A model generated the notes under the pieces. It had not been told where the DNA came from, searched no databases, and was given only the letters and a program-made list of their open reading frames with translations. A stretch of 64,000 nucleotides of DNA from Microbulbifer hainanensis (GTDB taxonomy: Bacteria; Pseudomonadota; Gammaproteobacteria; Pseudomonadales; Cellvibrionaceae), in contig NZ_JACZCR010000026.1 of assembly GCF_014904735.1 (NCBI RefSeq), positions 1-64,000 of the forward strand, read 5' to 3'. How positions within the stretch are numbered: the stretch's first letter is position 1; each line of letters begins with the position of its first letter. The position numbers were made by a program, and so were the translations under genes. Shown here piece by piece: positions 17,901 through 24,476 of the stretch.

Positions 17901-19850
17901 GTCAATGTCCAGAAGGAAGACTTCTCGGTTATCGGCATCGGTGATATGGCCGGGGATGTTTTCGGCAACGGCATGTTGCTGTCAGAACACATCTGCCTGA
18001 AGGCGGCGTTTAACCACCTGCATATTTTTGTCGATCCAAGCCCGGATGCCGCTGCCAGTTTCCAGGAGCGCAAGCGCCTGTTCGAGCTGCCGCGGTCCAG
18101 CTGGACGGACTATGAGCAGAAGCTGATTTCAAAAGGTGGTGGTATCTTCGACCGGCGGGCCAAGTCCATCAAGATATCGCCGGAAATGAAAGCGGCATTC
18201 GCTATCGAGGCCGACCAGCTGAACCCGAACGAGCTGATCAGTGCATTGCTGCGCGCGCCGGTAGACCTGATCTGGAACGGCGGCATCGGCACCTACGTCA
18301 AGGCCAGTACCGAATCCAATGCCGAGGTGGGTGACAAGTCAAACGACAGTCTGCGCATCAATGGCAGCGAACTGCGCGCGAAGGTTTTCGGGGAAGGGGG
18401 CAACCTGGGGATGACCCAGCGTGGCCGCATCGAGTTCGCACTGAACGGTGGCCGCTGTAACACCGACTTTATCGACAATGCCGGCGGCGTGGACTGTTCC
18501 GACCACGAGGTGAATATCAAGATTCTCCTCAATAAGGTGGTCACCAACGGCGACCTCACAGACAAGCAGCGCAACCAGCTGCTGGAGGATATGACCGATT
18601 CGGTGTCCGATCTGGTGTTGCACAACAACTACGACCAGACCCGCGCGCTCAGCGTGGCCGAATACCAGGTGGCGGAGCGCCTAGATGAGTACCGTCGGAC
18701 CATCAACTCGCTGGAGAGCGAGGGGCGGCTGAAGCGGGCGCTGGAATTCATTCCAGACAATGAGCAGATCATCGAGCGGCAGAACAAGGGGCAGTACCTG
18801 ACACGTCCGGAGCTGTCGGTTCTTATCTCCTACGTGAAAGTAAAGCTCAAAGAGGAGCTGCTGAACGCCGAGATTATCGACAACCCGCGAGTGCAGGAGG
18901 CCGTGGAGTCGGCGTTCCCGGAGGAGCTGGTAGCGCGCTACCGCGAGATGGTTTACGACCATCCGTTGCGCCGCCAGATCGTATCGACCCAGGTGGCCAA
19001 CGAGCTGGTCAACAATATGGGGATCACCTTCTATCACCGCATCAGCGGTGCTACCGGAGCCGATATCAACACGGTGGCCGCGGCCTATATCAGTGCACGC
19101 GACGTCTACCTGATGGATGAGTTCCTGGAGCAAGTGGCGGCCCTGGACTACAAGGTGCCGGCCAGCCTGCAGATAGAGCTGACCAACTCCATGATCGGCC
19201 GCGTGCGCCGCGCGACCCGCTGGTTTGTGCGCAATCGCCGCGGCGAGCAGGATCCGGCGCAACACCGGGATCTGTTCCAGGATTCCGTGCAGCGTGTGAT
19301 CAAGGCGCTGCCGGAAGTCTTGAGCGGCGAACCGCTCCGCGAGTGGGAGTCCCGCTACCAGAACCTGCTGGAGGCGGAAGTGCCGCAGCCGGTTGCGCTT
19401 CTCGCAGCATCGCCCACTTATCTCTATTCGGCGCTGGGTATTTCCGAGTCCGCGCGGGCCAGTGCGCGGCCGGTGGAAGAGGTGGCGAGCATCTATTTCC
19501 GGCTCGCCGACAAGCTGGACCTGCACTGGTTCGGCAATCAGATCATCGATCTGCCCGTGGAGAGCTTCTGGCAGGCACAGGCCCGCGAAACCAGTATGGA
19601 CGATCTGGACAACCAGCTCTCCAGCCTTGCCGTCAATATTCTGCGACTGGCGGGCGAATCCGGCCTGGATGTCGATGGCGCAATGACCCGCTGGGGCGCT
19701 ATCATGGCGCCCGCTATCCAGCGCTGGAACAGTCTGCTTGCAGAGCTGAAAGCGGCACCGGTCGGCGATTTCGCAATGTTTACCGTGGCGCTGCGCGAGT
19801 TGATGTATCTCGCCAACGCGACAGCGGACCAGGAATCGCTGCCGGAATAG
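14970..19850 (+). CDS. gdhB: NAD-specific glutamate dehydrogenase, 180-kDa type
   Basis: A very large catabolic glutamate dehydrogenase that oxidises glutamate to 2-oxoglutarate and ammonia with NAD+. GTG 14970 has an ideal GGAGG at 14959-14963 and gives 1626 residues, close to the usual 1600-1650; an ATG at 14847 is also in frame. The N-terminal half carries ACT-like regulatory segments. The catalytic dehydrogenase part begins near residue 780. [29 protein letters not shown] holds the substrate-binding region with the glutamate-dehydrogenase-type lysine in KGGFV. [15 protein letters not shown] is the dinucleotide-binding motif, and [10 protein letters not shown] and [10 protein letters not shown] follow. 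It is monocistronic in appearance. A long hairpin lies between it and pyrD. Confidence 0.95.
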   Translation: [1626 protein letters not shown]

Positions 19851-19880
19851 CGAAGGTGCCCGCGGGCTGAGGCCCGGGAG

Positions 19881-19917
19881 CGCGGTCGAAATCAGGACAT
19901 TGCTGATTTCGATCGCG
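19881..19917. terminator. 15-bp hairpin between gdhB and pyrD
   Basis: 19881-19895 pairs with 19903-19917 over 15 positions (one G-T wobble) around the 7-base loop gacattg. It lies 30 nt after the gdhB stop. No T tract follows on either strand, so it is not a textbook intrinsic terminator. It could be an RNA-stabilising or Rho-assisted end, or a copy of a palindromic repeat family. Confidence 0.5.
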
Positions 19918-19970
19918 GCATCGCGGAGCGCCTGCGCACTGTAGTTAGTTCGACGGATTTAAGGGAAATC

Positions 19971-21008
19971 ATGTATTCATACCTGCGCAAAGCACTGTTT
20001 GCGCTCGACCCGGAAAGGGCACATCACCTCTCTCTCGACGCTATCGGCGCTGCCGAGCGCCTCGGATTGGCGTCGCTACTGGCGAAGCCGGTTGCCGATG
20101 ATCCGGTGGAGCTGATGGGACTCACCCTGCCGAATCCGGTGGGCCTCGCAGCGGGCCTGGACAAGAATGCCCAGGCCTTTAACGGTCTGGGTGCGCTGGG
20201 CTTCGGGTTTGTGGAAGTGGGTACCGTCACGCCGCGCCCGCAGCCGGGCAACCCGCTGCCGCGGCTGTTCCGGCTGGAAGAGGCCGGAGCCATTATCAAT
20301 CGTATGGGGTTCAACAACCGGGGCGTTGATTACCTGGTGGAGAACGTCAAGCGCCGGCGCTACGGTGGGGTCCTCGGGATCAATGTCGGCAAGAATTTTG
20401 ATACTCCTGTGGAACGCGCCGCCGACGACTACTGCCTGTGCATGGACAAGGTCTACCCCTACGCGGACTACATTACTGCGAATGTGTCATCCCCGAATAC
20501 CAAGGGGCTGCGGGACCTCCAGTTCGGCGACAGCCTCGACAGGCTGCTGGGGGCCATCAAGGAAAAGCAGCAACAGTTGGCTCAGTCCAGCGATCGCTAC
20601 GTCCCGGTGGCCGTAAAGATAGCGCCGGATATGGATGCGGAGGCCATCGCCCAGATTGCCGAGACGCTGTGCAAATTTGAGATCGATGGTGTGATTGCGA
20701 CCAATACCACGATTGACAAGTCATCCGTCGCCACTTTGCCCCACGGCAACGAGGAGGGCGGGTTGAGCGGCAAGCCGCTGGCCGAAAGGTCCACCGAGGT
20801 CATTAAACAGCTGGCCGCAGAGCTGGGTGGACGTATTCCGATTATCGGTGTCGGTGGTATTTTCGATGGCGAAAGTGCGGCGGAAAAAATCCGCGCTGGT
20901 GCGACTGCGGTACAGATTTACACGGGCTTTATCTACCGCGGCCCGGAACTGGTGCGCGAGGCGGCAGAAGCTATTGCTCTGGAACGTCGTAGCGGATCAA
21001 AAAGCTGA
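19971..21008 (+). CDS. pyrD: Dihydroorotate dehydrogenase (quinone), class 2
   Basis: Fourth step of pyrimidine synthesis: oxidises dihydroorotate to orotate and passes electrons to membrane quinone through FMN. The 345 residues start with the class-2 membrane-associating helix ([22 protein letters not shown]), followed by [16 protein letters not shown] near 46, [35 protein letters not shown], and [14 protein letters not shown] near 173 with the catalytic serine. VIATNTTI and [29 protein letters not shown] near 285-313 form the FMN phosphate site. Length and motifs match class 2 throughout. It appears to be transcribed alone, with rmf convergent downstream. Confidence 0.97.
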   Translation: MYSYLRKALFALDPERAHHLSLDAIGAAERLGLASLLAKPVADDPVELMGLTLPNPVGLAAGLDKNAQAFNGLGALGFGFVEVGTVTPRPQPGNPLPRLFRLEEAGAIINRMGFNNRGVDYLVENVKRRRYGGVLGINVGKNFDTPVERAADDYCLCMDKVYPYADYITANVSSPNTKGLRDLQFGDSLDRLLGAIKEKQQQLAQSSDRYVPVAVKIAPDMDAEAIAQIAETLCKFEIDGVIATNTTIDKSSVATLPHGNEEGGLSGKPLAERSTEVIKQLAAELGGRIPIIGVGGIFDGESAAEKIRAGATAVQIYTGFIYRGPELVREAAEAIALERRSGSKS

Positions 21009-21025
21009 TTGCAGTAATGAATGGA

Positions 21026-21045
21026 CTGGGAGGTCAGCCTCCCAG
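21026..21045. terminator. Possible hairpin terminator between pyrD and rmf
   Basis: An 8-bp perfect stem (ctgggagg / cctcccag) with loop tcag, 18 nt after the pyrD stop. No T run follows, so its strength as a terminator is uncertain. It could serve both convergent genes. Confidence 0.35.
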
Positions 21046-21136
21046 CCCATTGATTCACTCACTGACTTGACGGAGGGGAGTGCGGCCTTTGCGGTGAAAA
21101 GCGCTGCCCGCCGTATAAAACGGGAATTGTCGTTCG

Positions 21137-21388
21137 CTAGATGGTGCTCCACCCGTCCGGGTACTTAATGTCGGTGGAGACGGCGCGATAAATTTCCAGC
21201 TTCTGCGCCTTGGTGGTCTCATCGAGTCCAGTCCAGTAATCTTCGCGTCCTTCGCGCCAGCCGTTTACCCATTCCTGGTGAGAGTCGCCGTTGGCATGCG
21301 GGCAACTGTCCATGGATTTGTTGTGCATCGCCGCAAGGTAGCCCTTGTAGAATGCTCTATCGGCTTGGTTGCGTTTTTGACGTTTCAT
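21137..21388 (-). CDS. rmf: Ribosome modulation factor
   Basis: A small basic protein that in other gammaproteobacteria pairs 70S ribosomes into inactive 100S dimers in stationary phase. The 83 residues start MKRQKRNQADRAFYKGY and hold a conserved CPH segment near residue 29. WVNGWREGREDYWTG near 40-54 is the family signature (compare WLGGWREA in E. coli RMF). The C-terminal tail of about 28 residues exceeds the 55-residue E. coli protein; Pseudomonas forms are also longer. An AGAGG Shine-Dalgarno lies about ten bases before ATG 21388. It is a single gene, convergent with pyrD, and probably controlled by stationary-phase signals from the region upstream. Confidence 0.9.
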   Translation of the reverse strand: MKRQKRNQADRAFYKGYLAAMHNKSMDSCPHANGDSHQEWVNGWREGREDYWTGLDETTKAQKLEIYRAVSTDIKYPDGWSTI

Positions 21389-21843
21389 ATTATGCAGTAC
21401 CTCTTGTGCAGTACTTGATCTGTTTGTAGTGGTGCGGACGCTGCCGCGTGTGGGGGTTCTGCTCCTGGTCGGTGGTTGTCAATCGTGCTCTTGTTGGGGG
21501 CCTTCTCTACAAGCTTAGTGAATATGACAATACGATTGCCACTTGGACTGAACGGTAGGTGCCAGCGGACTTGTCTAGCGCCAAAAATTTCTGCTGGTTT
21601 TTCTTTTTATCGCAAATGGAAATGAGTGCAGAATTCGTTAGAGCAAAAAGTAATTGGAGGTCGAGCGCTTCCTGTTATCGATCGGCCGGATATCTCTCGC
21701 TCCGGATGTCTGCCTGCCGGCGCCTCTGGCACATCACTGTGCAGCGCTTGAAATAATGTCGCACCAGATGCGACTTTTGAAAGAATTTGATACCTCCGCC
21801 AGTGCCGGTGCGCAGGTGCCATTGTTTAGAGAAAGAGTTTTTG
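21389..21843. promoter_or_regulatory. Intergenic region upstream of rmf and rlmKL
   Basis: About 450 bases separating divergent genes. It must contain the promoters of both, but I cannot pick a convincing -35/-10 pair. A short direct repeat gcagtac occurs twice near 21394-21413, close to the rmf start. Short open frames on both strands show no family features. Confidence 0.4.
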
Positions 21844-24024
21844 ATGGACCCTATTGCTGAAAGCCTGGAATTTACTGCCACTTGCCCGAAAGGTCTGGAA
21901 GGGCTGCTGGCCCAGGAGTTGCGCGAACTCGGTGCGACAGACACCCGCGAACAGCCCGCAGCAGTGTATTTTCACGGTACGCTGGAGCTGGCATATCGTT
22001 GCTGTCTGTGGAGTCGACTTGCAAACCGCGTGTTGCTGCGCCTGGCGCAGGAACCGATTGGCGATGCGGAGGATCTCTATCGCGCGGTGGCGGCGCTTCC
22101 TTGGGAGCAGCACATCAATCCGTCCGGTAGGTTGTGGCTGCAGTTTTCCGGCACCAACCGCGAAATCCGCAACAGCCAGTTCGGGGCGCAGAAGGCGAAA
22201 GACGCCATCGTCGACCGCCTGCGGCGGGAGGCTGGAGCGCGACCGGAAGTGGACAAGCAGCATCCAGACTTGACGGTGGCGTTGCGCCTGCACAGGGACA
22301 AGCTGGATATCGCCATCGATCTCAGCGGCGACAGCCTGCACCGCCGCGGCTACCGCACCCATATCGGCGCGGCCCCACTGAAAGAAAACCTCGCCGCTGC
22401 TCTGTTGTTGCGTGCGGGTTGGCCAAAGATCGCCGCGGAGGGCGGTGCGCTGCTCGATCCGATGTGCGGTTCCGGCACTATTTTAATCGAGGGCGCGATG
22501 ATGGCCGCGGACATCGCCCCCGGCCTGCTGCGCGACAATTTTGGCTTTGAGCGCTGGCTCAATCACCAGTCCGATATCTGGTTGAAACTGCGCGAGGAGG
22601 CGTTGGAGCGCCGCCGCGCGGGTCTGCAGCGAGAAATGCCGGAGATCCGCGGCTACGACGCCGATGCCAAAGTCCTGTTTGCCGCGGAGGCCAATATCGC
22701 CCGGGCGGGACTGGAGCGACAGGTGCGGGTCAGCTGCCGGCCGGTCGCTGCGTTCAAAGTGCCGAGCCACCGGGAGGTCAAGCCGGGCCTCGTGCTGACC
22801 AACCCGCCGTACGGCGAGCGTCTCGGAGAGCAGGAGGCGTTGCGCGAGACTTATGCTGAGCTTGGTCGCCAGTTGAAAAAGGAATTCCCGGGTTGGTTGG
22901 CGGGTGTATTCACCGGCAACCCGGAATTGGGGCACGCCACTGGCCTGCGGTCTCACAAGCAGTATCAGATGTATAACGGCAGCATCCCCAGCCAGTTGCT
23001 GCTGTTCCATGTGCGGGAGCAGCAGGGTGACCGCGTTGATAGCGCCCCGCGGTTGTCGGCAGAAGCGGAGATGGTGGCCAATCGGCTGCGCAAGAATTTG
23101 CGCACCACCGGTAAGTGGGCCAAGAAAAGCAATATCGACTGCTACCGGCTTTACGATGCTGACCTGCCCGAATACGCTGCCGCGGTGGATCTTTATCGCT
23201 CCATTGAAGGGCAATTGTTCGCCCATGTGCAGGAATACCGCGCGCCGGCCAGTATCGCCGAAGACAAGGCGCGAGCGCGCCTGCGCGATCTGGTGCGGGC
23301 GGTGCAGGTGGTTCTGGAAATACCGCAGCGCCAGATCTGTATCAAGGAGCGTCGCCGGCACAGTCACAAGGCCAGCGGCAGTCAGTACCAGAAACGGGAG
23401 GAGGGCAGCGACTCCTTCTGGGTGCGCGAATACGGCGCGGAGCTGGAGGTGAACCTGCGAGCATATCTGGATACGGGGTTGTTCCTCGACCACAGGCCGG
23501 TGCGCCAGTATCTGCACGAGCACGCGCGGGGCAAGAAGCTGCTCAATCTGTTCTGTTATACCGCCACCGGCACAGTACAGGCGGCGCTGGGTGGTTGTGA
23601 ACAGAGTACCAGTGTCGATATGTCCAAAACCTACCAGGCCTGGAGTGCGCGCAATTTCCGCCGCAATAACCTGGACCCCTACCGTCACCAGCTAGTGGAG
23701 GCGGACTGCCTGCAGTGGCTGGAATCGGCCCAGCAGAACCGGCGTGGTCACTACGACCTGATCTTCCTGGATCCCCCCAGTTTTTCCAATTCCGCCAAAA
23801 TGCGCGGCGTGCTGGATATACAGCGGGATCACGGCATACTGATTCGCCAGTGCATGGCGCTGCTGGCACCTGGCGGCACGCTGGTGTTTTCCAATAATCT
23901 GCGCAGTTTCAAAATGGATGGGGATGTCGCGGAAGAGTTTGTAGTGGAAAAGCTGGATCTGCTCGACCGGGATTTCCAGCGCAATCCGAAAATTCACAAT
24001 GTCTGGAAAATTGTGGCCCGCTGA
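21844..24024 (+). CDS. rlmL: Bifunctional 23S rRNA methyltransferase RlmKL (m2G2445, m7G2069)
   Basis: A two-headed methyltransferase that modifies two guanines of 23S rRNA. From ATG 21844 (726 aa) the order is: a THUMP RNA-binding domain (about 1-160, LEFTATCPKGLEGLLAQEL at the start); the RlmL domain with DPMCGSGTILIEGAMMA near 206 and TNPPYGERLG near 319; then the RlmK domain with KKLLNLFCYTATGTVQA near 563 and LDPPSFSNSAKM near 641. The open frame extends to an upstream ATG at 21787, but the family starts at MDPIAESLEF, which I prefer. Length fits the fused gammaproteobacterial form. It is the last plus-strand gene before the convergent RcsF-kinase operon. Confidence 0.95.
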   Translation: MDPIAESLEFTATCPKGLEGLLAQELRELGATDTREQPAAVYFHGTLELAYRCCLWSRLANRVLLRLAQEPIGDAEDLYRAVAALPWEQHINPSGRLWLQFSGTNREIRNSQFGAQKAKDAIVDRLRREAGARPEVDKQHPDLTVALRLHRDKLDIAIDLSGDSLHRRGYRTHIGAAPLKENLAAALLLRAGWPKIAAEGGALLDPMCGSGTILIEGAMMAADIAPGLLRDNFGFERWLNHQSDIWLKLREEALERRRAGLQREMPEIRGYDADAKVLFAAEANIARAGLERQVRVSCRPVAAFKVPSHREVKPGLVLTNPPYGERLGEQEALRETYAELGRQLKKEFPGWLAGVFTGNPELGHATGLRSHKQYQMYNGSIPSQLLLFHVREQQGDRVDSAPRLSAEAEMVANRLRKNLRTTGKWAKKSNIDCYRLYDADLPEYAAAVDLYRSIEGQLFAHVQEYRAPASIAEDKARARLRDLVRAVQVVLEIPQRQICIKERRRHSHKASGSQYQKREEGSDSFWVREYGAELEVNLRAYLDTGLFLDHRPVRQYLHEHARGKKLLNLFCYTATGTVQAALGGCEQSTSVDMSKTYQAWSARNFRRNNLDPYRHQLVEADCLQWLESAQQNRRGHYDLIFLDPPSFSNSAKMRGVLDIQRDHGILIRQCMALLAPGGTLVFSNNLRSFKMDGDVAEEFVVEKLDLLDRDFQRNPKIHNVWKIVAR

Positions 24025-24064
24025 CTCGGGCCACGCGAGGGCTGTGTTGCCGGAGGCTTAGGGG

Positions 24065-24445
24065 CTAGGGCCGGGACTGGCGATAGGGCACCGCGTAGGC
24101 GGTGCCGCGGCATTCCATATAATCCGTGCAGGCGCCGGACGGTACTCGGCTGCATGATTCGACAACAACGCCGTTTCCGCCCAGATCATGTACCCGAATT
24201 TTTAGCTTCCGAACCAGCAAAGCATTGGTCAGCTCGGGCTCGTCGACGTGTTTTTGGCATTCGCTGGCTTCAACCATTCCCAGCGAGTCTGCGTCGTATC
24301 TGCCAATTTCAACGGGCGAATATTCTTTCACGCTGGCAGCAACGACTTTCCCCGCGGTGTAGGTCCCGAGATTGCTTTTAAAAGTGACCCCACTGCATCC
24401 GGTGGCAACCAGAGTCGACAGCAGTATCAGGGCGGGTTTTTTCAT
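24065..24445 (-). CDS. RcsF-like outer-membrane lipoprotein
   Basis: A 126-residue lipoprotein with lipobox LVATGC, so Cys17 is lipidated. The core DSLGMVEASECQ ... LGGNGVVVESC ... ACTDYMECRGTA follows the enterobacterial stress sensor RcsF. Four cysteines at 63, 98, 106 and 112 have spacing 35-8-6, nearly identical to the 35-9-6 spacing of the two non-consecutive disulfides of E. coli RcsF. The proline-rich linker after the lipobox of E. coli RcsF is shorter here. It starts 31 nt after the membrane kinase gene on the same strand. E. coli RcsF signals to the Rcs phosphorelay; no Rcs genes are visible here, so a link to the neighbouring kinase is possible but unproven. Family assignment is fairly firm. 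Confidence 0.78.
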   Translation of the reverse strand: MKKPALILLSTLVATGCSGVTFKSNLGTYTAGKVVAASVKEYSPVEIGRYDADSLGMVEASECQKHVDEPELTNALLVRKLKIRVHDLGGNGVVVESCSRVPSGACTDYMECRGTAYAVPYRQSRP

Positions 24446-24476
24446 CGGAAGCCCTTTGTCGATGTGAGTGGATCCC

